Assembly (NCBI RefSeq): GCF_014633365.1
Contig: NC_068339.1
Span: 31,815,316 to 31,879,315 of the forward strand
Reading direction: 5' to 3'
From: Diospyros lotus
Taxonomy: Eukaryota > Streptophyta > Magnoliopsida > Ericales > Ebenaceae
Length of the DNA: 64,000 nucleotides
This document shows positions 22,921 to 34,270 of the stretch, piece by piece. A program made the translations under genes and the position numbers. Numbering within the stretch: position 1 is the first letter of the stretch; every line of letters starts with the position of its first letter. The notes under the pieces were generated by a model. The model had not been told where the DNA came from and searched no databases. It was given only the letters and a program-made list of their open reading frames with translations.

Positions 22921-23442
22921 AAAAATCACTTTTTGTGACGACCAACAAAAAGTGGTCACTAAAAATGTCTTTTTTTGTGGCAGCCATGACTCTCACTAAA
23001 AGTATTTGTCACACTTTTTGTGGCAACCAAAATAATGTGGTCACTAAAAAACGTTCATATTGTGGCGGCCAACAGTATCACTAAAATCTTACCATTTGTG
23101 ACAACCAACAAAGCCGACACAAAAAATTCATTACTTGTGACAACGGTAGCCGTCACTGAAGAGTCATTATTTGTGATGATCATGACCGTCACAAAAAATG
23201 ACATTAGTGGCGGAGGATTGTGGTTGTCACTAATATTTTTTTTGTGACTGACACATCCGGCAGTCACTAAATGGTATTTTTAGTGACGGCCAGCCAATAA
23301 TTGCAACTAATACTATTTGTGACAAACTTTTTAGTGACAGCTTGTGACGACCAACTTAGCGGCTACTAAAACTTTTAGTGACGAGTTTTTATGTTTTTAG
23401 TGACGATCTTGGCCTCTACTAAAAATCTTGTTTCTTGTAGTG
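22921..23442. repeat. CACTA-1 3' subterminal and terminal repeats
   Basis: The motif TTTGTG(A/G)C(A/G)(G/A)CCA...CACTAAAA recurs about a dozen times in both orientations up to the terminal TTTCTTGTAGTG. It mirrors the array at 5770-7330. The AAT duplication follows at 23443-23445. Confidence 0.85.
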
Positions 23443-23445
23443 AAT

Positions 23446-24333
23446 TCATGCCAACCACAAGCTTCCAACCACCACCATTGGATCATTCTTCCAATTTCAA
23501 GACCCAATCTCATAGCTTGAATTCTTTCCAATTTTCAATTATTTAAATTGGACTAATTTCAACCATCACTTTGGAGACATAAATCCCTCATTTTTCATTT
23601 ATATAAATCACCATATTTTCAAGCATTAATGGTGACTATTTTACTTTCTTTTTCATTTATCTTTTTCCCCAACATCATGATGGCCTTCATAAATGCTTTG
23701 AGAGACATTTATAATTTCTTTTCTCATATAATTAAATCCCATATTTTCCAAGGCATTAATGGTGACTAATTATCATTTCTTTTGGAATTTCTTTAATTCA
23801 CCATAATCATGCCTCTCATTAAATGTTTGAAAGACTAATATCATTTCTTTTTGCATTTATTTAATTCTTTCCCTTATCTTGGACAAGAGCTTGCCGAGTG
23901 TCATGTCTAGATACAAGGCTTGGTTTTCAAGCTTTCATCTCAACCATCCATGTGGCATTACCACATTAATTCACCCATTTAAGGAGAAATCAATTATTTC
24001 CTCACATAATTGAATATTCATATTTTTCATAATTTAATTCTTTTATGGAATTTCACTCTAAATTACTAAAATGCCCTTTGTGAATTATTAATCCCATATA
24101 TCTCCACATAAATTCAAAAATGAGAAATTAATTCACTTCAACACTTAATTCCACCTAGGAATTATTTTTAATTTACCAAAATACCCTTCATTGGACTTAC
24201 TATCCAAATTACAAAAATGCCCATCTCATAGGGCACCATTATATTCAACGATCCATCACTTTCACAAGCGTATTTTTGAAAGTTTCTCACTTCCTTTCTC
24301 ATTCTCTTAACACCAGTAACACTAAGTGTTACA
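23446..24333 (-). mobile_element. LTR-A1 (second segment)
   Basis: This completes the LTR cut by CACTA-1. It ends AACACTAAGTGTTACA at 24333; on the minus strand this is the LTR start and forms a small inverted repeat (GTAACAC/GTGTTAC). AT-rich ATTTAATTC.TTT sequence shows no coding. Confidence 0.72.
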
Positions 24334-24877
24334 GTAGAGAGACAATTAATGGATCGAGATCAGATTATTAAAGAACTGCAAACTACACTCAAAGAAGCTC
24401 AGTCACGCATGAAAAAGGTGTATGATCGCAACCACGGGGAAAGAGAATTTGAGAAGTGTGACTGGGTTTATCTTAAGCTTCAACCATATCGGTAAACATC
24501 CATATCAATGAGGAAAAATCTCAAACTATCTCCTAAATATTATGGGTTGTTTAAGATTCTTAAGAAAATAGGAGCAATGGCTTACAAATTGGATCTGCCT
24601 GAAAAGTCTCGAATTCACCCAGTTTTTCATGTCTCATTGTTAAAGAAAAGGATTAGTGAAAAAATTCCTATACAAGGTGAGCTTCCCATTATTCGGAGTG
24701 ATGATGAAACTTTTTTTCCCAGGCCACAAGCCATTCTAGATCGTTGGACGCATCAGAAGAAAGAAGAAATTCTCATCCACTAGCAAGGATTATCACCTGC
24801 TAAAGCTACTTGGGAAGATCTTGCTGCTATGAAAAGACAATTTCTAGATCATAGCCTTGAGGACAAGGCCAAATTGT
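24334..24877 (+). pseudogene. Gypsy-1 integrase C-terminal part
   Basis: Reading resumes from 4121 with VERQLMDRDQIIKEL, then RMKKVYDRNHGEREFEKCDWVYLKLQPY and the [26 protein letters not shown]...[11 protein letters not shown] block, the GPY/F-type C-terminal region of gypsy integrases. [21 protein letters not shown] block with a TAG at 24781 and ATWED follow (chromodomain-like end). A TAA at 24493 is an additional stop. The position and frame prove that LTR-A1 split this gene. Confidence 0.88.
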
Positions 24878-24892
24878 AAAGGGAAGGGAATT
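24878..24892 (+). promoter_or_regulatory. Gypsy-1 polypurine tract
   Basis: AAAGGGAAGGGAATT lies directly before the TGTTACG start of the 3' LTR. It would prime plus-strand DNA synthesis. Confidence 0.7.
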
Positions 24893-25247
24893 TGTTACGT
24901 TGTAGTTTTTCTCTTTTAAATAAATTCCTGGATGGATTGTTTATCTCTAGTTGAAGTCCTAATTAGTAGGAATAAAGTAAGGAGTTGAGTCCAAGTTGTT
25001 TGGAAAGACCTGGTATTATGGGAAGAGCTAGTCTTCTCCTTTTTAGATGGAAGTAGATCATTGTAACTTCTTTTTATGCAATGAACATTGAGTTGGATGC
25101 CTATATAAGATGAGGTAGATCTTGAATAAAGTAGAGATTTTTATTCCTTTTCAACATTCTTTGTTATATTGGAGGCCAAGGTTCCTCAGTCAACCTAAGT
25201 ATATACTTTCCCTTGCTTTAACAGGTTATATTTTCCCCTGCTTCACA
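24893..25247 (+). mobile_element. Gypsy-1 3' LTR
   Basis: It begins TGTTACGTTG after the polypurine tract and ends ...CCTGCTTCACA at about 25247 (an end near 25223, TTTAACA, is also possible). It holds a CCTATATAAGATG TATA box at 25101-25110 and AATAAAG polyadenylation-type signals after it (25123). Its partner 5' LTR is outside the window. Confidence 0.65.
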
Positions 25248-26560
25248 ATAGGTTCCAGTAAACAAAAGAGGAAGAGTCCTCAGTACGTACCATAGGGTCA
25301 TTCTCCTTAGTAATGCTAGACCCCATAAGAAGAGTGTTACCCTAAAGATGGAAATTATGAAAGCCTCTTCCTTAGGGAGAAGTCCTCCTGGGATGTGTCA
25401 AGAGCTTTCTATGGACCTAGGAAGGAAGTACTTTAGGCTTTCTAGCTTCCTTGAATATACCTCCTACAAGCCCGAAGGAGTCATAAGAGTAGAGGGTGGC
25501 CTACCAAATAGAGGCAGGAGTTGGGGAGCTGCATGAAGTGCTAACTAGAGAAGATCAATTATCAATAATTTTTATAGTAGCTAGCTCTGCAATATTCGAG
25601 CTGTTGATCCAAGAAGACAACTCTATGCATCAGTTTGTTTTTGTAACCACACCTGTTATAGCTTCCGCCCCCTTTACCATAAGGTGTTTGGCGTTCCACA
25701 TTGGCTTTTTCAAGCTATGCGATCAACTATGATGAGAGTTTCTCGTGACCTTGGCTATGGGTATTTCAAAGGCAAGGAATTGTTGGAGCCGTCTACAGCG
25801 TTATATTGATCGTTTCAGGAATGCTATACCCGAAGATGTAGAATAAAGTTGTTTTAGATTGCAAATCAGAAGTAGCCAGCTTGCAAGTAGAAGTTGTTAA
25901 GTGAAGACATTACTAACTTAAAACTAATTCCTTGTAAATTATAGATGTAGGTGCCTGTATCGAACTACGCTAACAAAAATGTCCCTATAATATAAAAGAA
26001 AGTATAAGGTAATGTATATGTGTATGCTTTGTTTTGCAGCAATTAGGACAACGATTGAGAGTCTGACATAGTCCATATTGGGGAGTTAAAGGATGGGAAC
26101 TCTTAAGCTTGGCCCATATTGATCTCTTGTAACCTCGAACTCAAAGTTAGACAATTATGAATAAATGAGATTTTGGACAGAGGTATTCCCGCAAGAAACA
26201 CCATAAATTATTCGATAGTTTGATACAAAGACATCCACATGTTAAAGAATCATCATATAAAGACAATCTCTAAGGATGAATGTAAGTGAAAGGCCGAACT
26301 ACCGAAACAAAAATATTCCATTGCATCGAAGCTGTGTGATTAGCGGTCAATTTTGCAAAATTTTGTTATAATTATAAACCATGTTTTGATTTTAAATTGT
26401 TTTAATTGAATAGTTATATGTAATATATATAAATATATATAATATATATCTACAATATATAATACATATATATAACATATTACTTAATTGAATGTCATGC
26501 GTGAAGCACATATATATAATATATAACACATATATATAATATTACATATACTCATGAGCG
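25248..26560. other. unassigned intergenic sequence
   Basis: No domain or repeat is recognised. 26400-26560 is an AT-rich zone with repeated ATATATAATATATAACACAT units. Short ORFs at 25348-25732 have no recognisable motif. Confidence 0.4.
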
Positions 26561-27733
26561 CTTGTGTAAAGCAGCAATTGGAGGCCCACTGTGTTAAATT
26601 AAAGCTGCATGCTCCACCATTTAAAGAAGGCCCAGCTCACAGACAGAGAGGTTGCGCTAGAGATTGAGAGGCTAAGTGCAATTGAAGCCCAATTTAAAGC
26701 CTAACTTTAAGCAGCCCATGAAATTAAATTGGAATTAAATAGGAAGCCCATCTTGTGGAAGCAATGAGCGCACAACAGCAGAATGCGATCCTTTCAATGT
26801 AATTAAATCTAAGAGAAGGGTAGCATTGGAGAGAAACTTTTGTGATATATATATATATATATACATGAGGAGGAGCAGAAGAAGCCCTAAGCCCTCATTT
26901 TCCATTTCTGAAATAGTAATAAGGGGGAGGCAGCGCTATGATTTCTCGGACAAAATAAGAGAGCACAACAACGTGGAAGGAGAAGAGTTCTTTAATTTAC
27001 GCACAGTGAGAGAGTTAGGGAAAAGATAGAGGAAGAAAGGGTCAATCCAAGAAGAAACAAAATGGGAATGGTTGGGCACAAAGGATAGAGAGGTATTTGA
27101 AAGAGGCGGAATCTCAACAGTCGCGAGGGTTTTAAAACCCACGATTGGAACTATCAATAGGTACAACTAATATTGTCGATAGTTTGCGTTGAAATTTCAA
27201 ACTTTAATTTTAGCTCTGCATATTGTCGACAATATTACTGAGACCTATGAGTTTAATTGGTCCATGACTTTCACTCGGTCAGGATGTTAATAAATGGATG
27301 ACTATAGTGCACAGTAATCGAGGAGCCTTAATAGGTTCATATGGAGTTAGACTTCATTACCGTTAGGATCATCCTGAGTCCTAGCTAGTGGATACTTAGG
27401 ATCCTTCGAGATGCTTTGGGGATTTGGAGAGATCCCTTTAATAGGTCGATAGGATCGACCAACGTCAAGGAGTTGACGTGTCCTAATTGCTACATGGTTG
27501 TGAACCTAGAAAGTCACACACATATTGAGTAATGCATGGATTAGTGATCCATTGCTCTTAGTATGTTCTTCATCATTGTGGGACAATGATTTTGGTCACT
27601 ATTGTATATGGGAAATGCTATAAGATAGAAAAGGCCTTAGTGGCATTATTGGATAATGCAAGGGCCATTATTTATTAATAGTGAGGCCAAAATGGAATAA
27701 TCATAAAATGGGCAGAAGTCGGTTAAGGTTGAC
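26561..27733 (+). mobile_element. copia-type LTR remnant left of Cassandra
   Basis: There is a (TA)n TATA-like stretch at 26845-26862 followed by a leader-like purine-rich region. 27240-27560 resembles the copia LTR at 31318-31600 in several blocks (a GGTTCATAT/CTTGAAGT...TTCATTA segment, GGAGAGATCCCTTTAATAGG, AGAAAGTCACACAC). It therefore looks like part of a related LTR, later hit by Cassandra. Ends are not defined. Confidence 0.4.
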
Positions 27734-27832
27734 TGTAATACCCCGAGAGCCCAGAGAGGTTAGTATATATCGAGGATAGTGTAAGAAAGGAAACAACACC
27801 AGCTAGATACCTTTTGGGCTGAATGTTGGCAA

Positions 27833-27902
27833 AGAACTCCCAAGTTAAGCGTGCTTGCCCGGAGGTAATCCAAGGATGGGTGACCCCCTGGGAAGTTCGT
27901 GT
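27833..27902 (+). promoter_or_regulatory. 5S rRNA-like pol III promoter segment in Cassandra LTR (left)
   Basis: AGAACTCCCAAGTTAAGCG, GCTTG, GGATGGGTGACC and CTGGGAAG occur in the order and spacing of the 3' half of plant 5S rRNA, covering the A-box and C-box of its internal promoter. The 5' third of 5S rRNA is not evident, so this is a derived segment, not an rRNA gene. A second copy lies in the right LTR (28251-28320). Confidence 0.85.
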
Positions 27903-27960
27903 AGGCCCATCAGGGTGAGTTGTTCCGGTCCTTCCTATCGCTCGATCGGGATGTTACAAA

Positions 27961-27973
27961 TGGTATCAGAGCC
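27961..27973 (+). promoter_or_regulatory. Cassandra primer binding site
   Basis: TGGTATCAGAGCC, complementary to the 3' end of plant initiator tRNA-Met, lies two bases after the left LTR. Confidence 0.9.
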
Positions 27974-28151
27974 GACCCCCGAGCCTCTGAGCGCGATGGT
28001 GGGGCAAACCTCAGCGAGGACGCTGAGTCCCCGAGGGGGGGTGCGTGTAGGCACCTTAGGCGAATCCCACATCGGCCATGCATCGGGGGGAGATCTGGGA
28101 CCAGTTGTAAGGTCGCATGACGAGGACGTCATACGCTTAAGGGGGGAAGAA

Positions 28152-28376
28152 TGTAATACCCCGAGAGCCCAGAGAGGTTAGTATATATCGAGGATAGTGT
28201 AAGAAAGGAAACAACACCAGCTAGATACCTTTTGGGCTGAATGTTGGCAAAGAACTCCCAAGTTAAGCGTGCTTGACCTGGGGTAATCCAAGAATGGGTG
28301 ACCCCCTGGGAAGTTCGTGTAGGCCCATCAGGGTGAGTTGTTCCGGTCCTTCCTATCGCTCGATCGGGATGTTACA
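28152..28376 (+). mobile_element. Cassandra right LTR
   Basis: This is the 225-bp twin of 27734-27958, preceded by the purine run AAGGGGGGAAGA (polypurine tract) at 28139-28150. It contains the second 5S-like segment with slight changes in the loop (GACCTGGGG instead of GCCCGGAGG). Confidence 0.9.
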
Positions 28377-28381
28377 TTGAC

Positions 28382-29330
28382 GATATCTTTTTGTACGGTT
28401 GACTGAAGCTGAGCTGCGCAGGTGTGGTCAAGTTTGGTCAACCGAACCGTGCAGCTCGGTTAACCTAACTCAAACTGCTCGAGTTTTGGTTGATTTTGAT
28501 TGACTGAAATAGGCAGTTCAGTTGACTTAACATAGGTAGCAAGCTAGTCAACTGAACAGTGATCTTCAGTAAACCAAAATTCCACCACGTCGTTTAACTC
28601 CAACATTTGATGCCCTGAAGCTCTGCATGCAAAGGATGGGAGAGAGAATGAAGGAAGGTGTGCAAGGGTTTTAAAAAGTGGGATTTGCTGAGATATTAAC
28701 AGGGAAAGGGTTTTAGAGGAGGCCAACTCTAACGGCTGCTCCCCTTTCTCTAGCTCTCTACTTCTCTTTCCTCTTTTTGCTTGGTTTTTCTTCTTCTTCT
28801 CTATTGTTGTGGCTATCATCTTCTCTTGTTCCTAGAGATAGCTTGTACAACACCTTCATTTCTTCTCCAATTCAAATAGGCTATTGGATAGCCAAGAAGC
28901 AACCCAATGAGGAACACCCATGGAGCAATGGTTCACCTCCATTGAAAGAGTTTTAGCCTTACTCCATTGGAGGGTTTTGCTCATATCTTGGGCATGGACC
29001 TACAAGGTCCTTCATAAGTGAGAAGGTGGGCTAGTCACCCAGAGTAATAGCTTGGACATGGGAGCTCAAATGAATGGTAAGAAAGAGCAACTACCGCCTG
29101 GACAATCGGCATCTCTGTTCTTCGAAAAGGTATACAAAGAAAAATCATGCAAACCCCTATGGCATGATTTTTCTTTTGTAGCATATATATCGAGTCTTGC
29201 AAGGATTGTTTTTGCTTTCTGCTTTGTGTTGTTTTGATGTTTTTCTTGGTTTTGAAAATAATTTTTAAACCCGTAAATCCTTGCATAGATCCACTCGTTG
29301 TTGGTTTTTGGCCTCGGGCTAGAGGTCAAT
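28382..29330. other. LTR/leader remnant without coding
   Basis: This continues the sequence interrupted by Cassandra. Repeated GGTTGACTGAA/GGTCAACCGAAC segments occur at 28395-28560. There is a C/T-rich stretch at 28735-28830. Short ORFs have no recognisable motif. Confidence 0.35.
29136..29176. repeat. perfect 15-bp inverted repeat
   Basis: AAAGAAAAATCATGC (29136-29150) and its exact complement GCATGATTTTTCTTT (29162-29176) surround an 11-base loop. It would form a strong hairpin in RNA from either strand. There is no tail or context to call it a terminator or microRNA. Confidence 0.8.
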
Positions 29331-29929
29331 GGATCCCATTAGCAATCACCTACCTCCATACGTCACTACACAGAGACCACATAGTGCATCTCCCACCGTG
29401 ATAATCAGGTGGTTATTAGGAATGACAAATCTCAAGCACTAACATATAAGAAAAGTGTGTTACCTCCGGTCTAAGAACTATTAATACAATCAAAACTAGT
29501 GACAAATCATAGATTCTCTTAGCCATGTGATATGTCACTTGCATCACATTTAGTAAATATTCAACTAACATTTACCAACATGTCTCCTATATCCATCCCA
29601 TAGATTATGGCATGTGACTCACCATCATTTATCATTTATATCTCATACTAATCAAATGTAGTAACCCATGTGCCAGTCCATAATAGATTAATCGTAGCCC
29701 ATTTCTAAGAAATCTAAGGACTGAGAATCACTTTAAGAAATCCTTAATTTGAAAGTCTTCATCACATAATCTTAACACTTAAGAATAAGACTTTCATTAG
29801 AAAATCTAAGGGCTCATTCATATATATAGATTGAAGAGATATGAATGAAGATATGACTTTAAAATATGAAAACATATTTTATTATATTTGTAAGATTTAA
29901 ATCATTAGTTACCATATTACATATGCTAG
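29331..29929 (-). mobile_element. inverted copia-LTR-like fragment
   Basis: On the minus strand it parallels 30660-31140 of the copia LTR (blocks such as ATATGAATGAG.CC.TAGAT and TCTTATT.T.AAG, followed by TATGTGA..AAGA). It ends abruptly where + strand RNase H coding starts. It looks like an LTR piece of a related family in reverse orientation. Confidence 0.4.
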
Positions 29930-30495
29930 ATGTCATCTAAATCTATCATTAAGAGTACCAACACTAACAAAGATATGCTCCTGATTTATGGAGGTGGTGA
30001 TATCCATGTGGATGGGTACATAGATTCGGATTTTCAATTGAATGTTGATGATCGTAAATTGACATATGATTTTGTATATCTCTTGAATGGTGGTGCTATG
30101 AGTTGGGAAAGTTCTAAGTAAGAAATCACAACGGATTTAACCATAGAAGATGAACATGTGGCCACATGTGATCATGCTAAGGAAGCTATTTGGATTCGAA
30201 AATTTCTTCCCAAGGTTGGTATAGTTTCATCCATTATGTCACTAGTACCTTTGTATTGTGACAATAATGGAGCCATTGCACAGGTGAAGAAACCCAAGTC
30301 TCATAGAAAGTCCAGACACATTGAACATCGGTTTCACATTATTCGAGAGATTATAACACGTGGGGACGTGTAGTTGCAAAGAATAGATTTAACAAAAAAT
30401 GTTGCTAACCCACTCACCAAGGCTATGACTTAGTCAAAACTAGATCGACATCTTGAGAAGATGGGTATCAGACACCTGCTGATGGTGAAGCATTA
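29930..30495 (+). pseudogene. Copia-2 RNase H remnant
   Basis: Ty1/copia RNase H blocks: GYIDSDFQLNVDDRKLTYDF, LNGGAMSWESSK, the ATCDHAKEAIWIRKFL region, LYCDNNGAIAQVKKPKSH, HIEHRFHIIREI, then NVANPLTKAMT and HLEKMGIRHLL at the pol end. Stops at 30119, 30371 and 30432 interrupt it. Upstream RT and integrase are missing. It runs directly into a polypurine tract and LTR, so it is the 3' end of a copia element. Confidence 0.88.
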
Positions 30496-30524
30496 GTTGT
30501 AGATTTCTTGTAAATTAGTATTAG

Positions 30525-30538
30525 TGCAAGTGGGAGAT
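30525..30538 (+). promoter_or_regulatory. Copia-2 polypurine tract
   Basis: GCAAGTGGGAGAT immediately precedes the TGTTAG LTR start. The same sequence precedes the Copia-1 3' LTR at 46682. Confidence 0.8.
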
Positions 30539-31975
30539 TGTTAGTGTTGTATGCCCCAATGCTAGATTTGGATAACGTTTAGTGAGCTTGTAATTAATAC
30601 ATTTATTGTATCTTTGTACATATTTATAAAAGACAAGGTTATCATCATTCATTAACTCTCAAGTTTCTTATATGAATGAGTCCCTAGATCTCCTATTTGG
30701 GAATCTTATTTTCAAGATGTTGAGACTATGTGACAAGATTCTCTGGCAACAAGACTTCCTAAATGATTCTTGATCCTCAAATTAATCAGATGGGGACTCT
30801 GATTAGTCGAGTATGGATTAGCACAATGTTTACTACCCTGTTCAATATAAGATACTGATGGAATGATGGTGTGTCACTTGCAATATGATATGAGGATGTC
30901 TCTAGTAAACCTGTAGGTGGTTGTTGGGGAAGAACAGATTGAATGTGACGCTAATGACTGACCACATGGCATTGTGGATAATGATCATGTTGTCTAGTTG
31001 TGATAGTGTAGTTAATCCTTAGACATGAACCAGCACGATTGTTTTTTATATCAGTGTGTGGGATTTGTTAATATGTCGATCCATCCAATTGCGAGGTAGA
31101 GAGGTTCATCTACGTGGTTCTATATTGCTAGTATATGGAGACAAGTGTTGGGGATAGGATCCATCACCCTCATCATAATTGATGGGGTGAACATCTTATG
31201 TGATCTACTGTTAGTGTGACGGGACAATCGCTAGTCAGGGCAAATTGATTATCAGGAAAGGTGTTTCCTAAGGTGTCATTTAGTCACATTGACAATATCA
31301 GACACATAGTTACTGAGTTTGTAAGTTTATCACTCCATGGCTCTCACTTAATCGGGACGTTAGGTGATGGAAGGATTATAGCATACAATAATCGTCAACT
31401 ATAATAGGTTCACTTGAAGTGAGATTTCATTATCACCTATATTGTCCTAGACCATTTCCAAACACTATCCAGGATCTCTTAGATCATCACTAGGATATGG
31501 AGAGATTCCTATGATGGGTTAAGGTGTTGGCTAGTACTGAAATGGGTTTTGGTGCTATCTTATTTCTAGCAGACAGTGGATATAGAAAGTCACACACCAT
31601 ATAATGTTATGTCTGGTATCAACATTGTGCATCTGATGTGTCTTGATTGTTAAAAGTTGACTTATTGGAGCATCGAGAGTTGACTGCCTCGGTAGTGGAC
31701 TCGCTAATGGGTGGAAGTCAACTCCCTATGCTGCCTTAGCCCTCCAAGTGTGGTCCACATGGGAGTCAATTGGAGAGGCATTTTGGGTGAAGAGGCGGTG
31801 GAATTGATGGGTGAAATTGGTGAAGGAAAATTACAAAGGATTTTCACTGCTTGCTTCTCTCTGTAATTCCCTTGCTTTTTTTGTCTTCTTTTACTTCTTG
31901 AAAAATTTTAGGTGTGTTAGTGCCACGCGTCAATTCAGACACAGGTGCTAGTGATACGAGATCCCCAGTATAGCA
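30539..31975 (+). mobile_element. Copia-2 3' LTR (right end approximate)
   Basis: It starts TGTTAGTGTTGTATGCCCC after the polypurine tract. A TTTATAAAAGAC TATA-like box is near 30626. The right end is not clear; sequence to about 31900-32200 (TTAGGTGTGTTAGTGCCACG and following) may belong to the LTR or to downstream material. No coding. Confidence 0.55.
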
Positions 31976-32268
31976 CAAGAAGAGGTGCCCAAAACAGTAC
32001 TGGACAATACGCTAGGTGTGAACAGCCTAAGACCACCATAACATGAGGTGGATCAGTCTAAGTACAGAAACAGTTTTTGTATCCCAACTTGACATCGGAC
32101 TCTAGGTATTTGTTTATTGTATTTCATGTGATGAGATAGCGTGTTGCTTTAAGATCCAAGTTGTGTATATGTGTTTATGAGTTCCACTGTGTATATCTGA
32201 TGTAAGTAAAAAAAAAAATTGTTTTTGAAATTGTTTTTACCAATGCCACCATACTTGTAATTCGTTAT

Positions 32269-34052
32269 AAATAGCCCTTAAGTTGTTCTTTTCATTCAAT
32301 CCATGAGAGGCCAAAAAGAAGACATGAGATGCATGGAAATCACTGTGCCTCTAAGCCATTGATGCTATGTGACGTGCAGGTGAGAGAGCTCCCTCATTGC
32401 CCATTTTGAGCTAGAAATCTTCAAGCCTTAGGAAGCTGCTCCCTTGGAGGTTCTCGATGTTGATTGCTTGTGTGGATAGCATTAAAGGCCAGATGCTTGG
32501 ATGACTTCATGATCGCCTTCATCAAGAGTTGGTCTTGAATCTTTACTTCAAGATGTAATACTTTTCCCTCTCTTTCGTAATGTATTCCTTTAAAGAGATC
32601 CTAAAAGAATTTATGCTTAAAAATTTCTTATTTTTCTACTATGCTTATGATCCTTAAATTCCTTCATTAGGCATATGTTAAACTAGCTATAGTGTAAGTC
32701 AGAGATTATTATTATATTCCCTACAGCTTAAGTGTTAAACACCTTAGGCATTAGGAATATGTCGGACTAGTTGTAGTGCAAGTAGGAGATTGTTAGTGTA
32801 TGCCTTATAGCTTGAGTGTTAAATTGTACTTGATATGCAACTTAAATTTTAAGTTGTACTTGATACACTAAGATCTAATGTTATTAATGTATATCCTACA
32901 ACTTAAGTGTTAAGTTTTACATGATACATTAAGGTTGGATATATTGATGAGTAATATTTATATTTGTCTCATGTTCGTGACATTCAATTAGCACATCTTT
33001 GTCTTTTATATTTAATTATATAAGATGCCTAAAGACAAAGTCCCTAGGAATATTATATGTAGAAAAGAATTTAAGTGTGACTTTAATTGTAAGGTCTTTG
33101 ATACACACGAGTATATACCTTAAAAAGTCCCTAGTTAAAAGTGTCATTGCGATGGGACATCAATGACGTAAAGGGATCGGTGTGTACTATGTCATCACCT
33201 TAGGGAAGGTGGCAATTGATCTTATAGACTATGAGAATTAGATGCTTAAGCTAGTACACGAGTGCTTGTTGAAAAACAAGTTCACTAAACGGTGACCCAA
33301 ATTGAGGATTCCAAGTGCATTTTGCAAAGAGTGTCTGAAGAAACATCTTGTGGCAATTTTGCAAGTGATTCTTTGACTTGAGATCACCATAGTTGGATTC
33401 GTATACTTTGACACTGTTATGGAAGCATCTCAATAAGGGGTGTGAGTACAACATTGATTAGGTATGCCATGAAGCATGCGAAGGCTGTGCATGGTCAAGA
33501 TAAGATTCATCTACCCTAGTCAAGGGGAGATATGTTTCCTAAGCCCTTTGGTGAAATATGACTTGAAGTTTGTTGCCATAGGTGGATGTTGATCCAAAAA
33601 AGTCATCATTTTCGGAAACCAAGGAATATCATGATCAAATCAAAAAGGAATTGACACTCTTTCCATATCCTTGTTTGATCGAGACACATTAAACCCATAA
33701 AATGATTGAATTTCATGGGAAGACCACCACTAAAAGGTAGCAATCACAACTTGATTGTTCTACTAATTGGCGGCCATGATGGGTTGCTAGACTTTGCTCT
33801 TGGTCTATGGCCTTTGAGAAAGGTCATTGCCAATATAAGAAGAAACCTATGGTTCACATGCATAAGGGCAAACATCACTAGGTAATGGTGGGCTCGTTTA
33901 GGGTTTGAGGAAACCCTTGTAAAGAGCTAAAATAAATAGAATCCATAAATTAGGGTTGCCAAATTCCACCCAAAATCCTAATTGGACTAGGTTACCTAAT
34001 TAGGCCTTAGGTTTTTGTGGAAATTGATACCTAATTAATTAGGATTTTATTT
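32269..34052 (+). repeat. tandem LTR-like unit, copy 1
   Basis: It begins GTTATAAATAGCCCT (TATA-like) and shares most of its length with 34271-36160: the CATGAGAGGC.AAAAA start, GCCATTGATG, GTGAGAGAGCTCCC, TCAAGATGTAAT, ACAAAGTCCCTAGG and GGGTTTGAGGAAACCC landmarks are in the same order. Landmark offsets vary from about 2.0 to 2.15 kb because copy 2 has extra short repeats. It probably represents LTRs of one element brought into tandem with only a sliver of interior between them. Confidence 0.75.
32660..32900 (+). repeat. polypurine/LTR-start repeats in copy 1
   Basis: Two degenerate units contain (T)AGTG.AAGT..GAGATT(G)TTA..., then ATGCC/ATTCC and TTAAGTGTTAAA, at about 32700 and 32780. They match the three better-kept units at 34690-34925. 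Confidence 0.75.
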
Positions 34053-34270
34053 ATGGACTAACCTAAGGCTGTTGGGGTGTTTGAAGGAGCTCAATTGGCT
34101 ATTTTAAAGTGTTTAAAACTAAGGCCCAAATGGGTTGTTTTAAAGTGTTTAAAACATAAAGCCCAAAAAGACAATGGAAAGAAAAACCCAATATCATGTT
34201 TTAAAGAGTTTAAAACATGGGCTTAAAGACCATGTGACCCAAACCCTTCAATTAGGGTTTTGTGCCCAAG

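Larger units (their letters stand above)
5770..23442 (+). mobile_element. CACTA-1, large En/Spm-type DNA transposon
   Basis: Ends are CACTACAAGAAA at 5770 and its inverse TTTCTTGTAGTG at 23442, flanked on both sides by AAT, the 3-bp duplication typical of CACTA elements. Both ends have long subterminal arrays of a GTGGCGGCCACTAAAA-like motif. Inside are a TNP2-type transposase (14419-19594) and a Transposase_24-type second gene (19729-22663), the two-gene layout of plant CACTAs. At 17,673 bp it is long because several later elements inserted in it. Transposase stops and frameshifts suggest it is no longer autonomous. It lies inside LTR-A1. Confidence 0.93.
27734..28376 (+). mobile_element. 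complete Cassandra-type TRIM retrotransposon
   Basis: Two 225-bp LTRs (27734-27958 and 28152-28376) begin TGTAATACCCC and end GATGTTACA. Target duplications TTGAC flank the element at 27729-27733 and 28377-28381. A tRNA-Met primer site follows the first LTR and a purine run precedes the second. Each LTR carries a 5S rRNA-like segment, the hallmark of Cassandra elements. The 193-bp interior has no gene, so it depends on other elements. I count about four differences between the LTRs, all in the 5S-like part. Confidence 0.93.

Noticed and set aside
27833..28320. 5S rRNA genes
   Set aside because: Only the 3' two thirds resemble 5S rRNA and both copies lie in TRIM LTRs; this is Cassandra, not rDNA.
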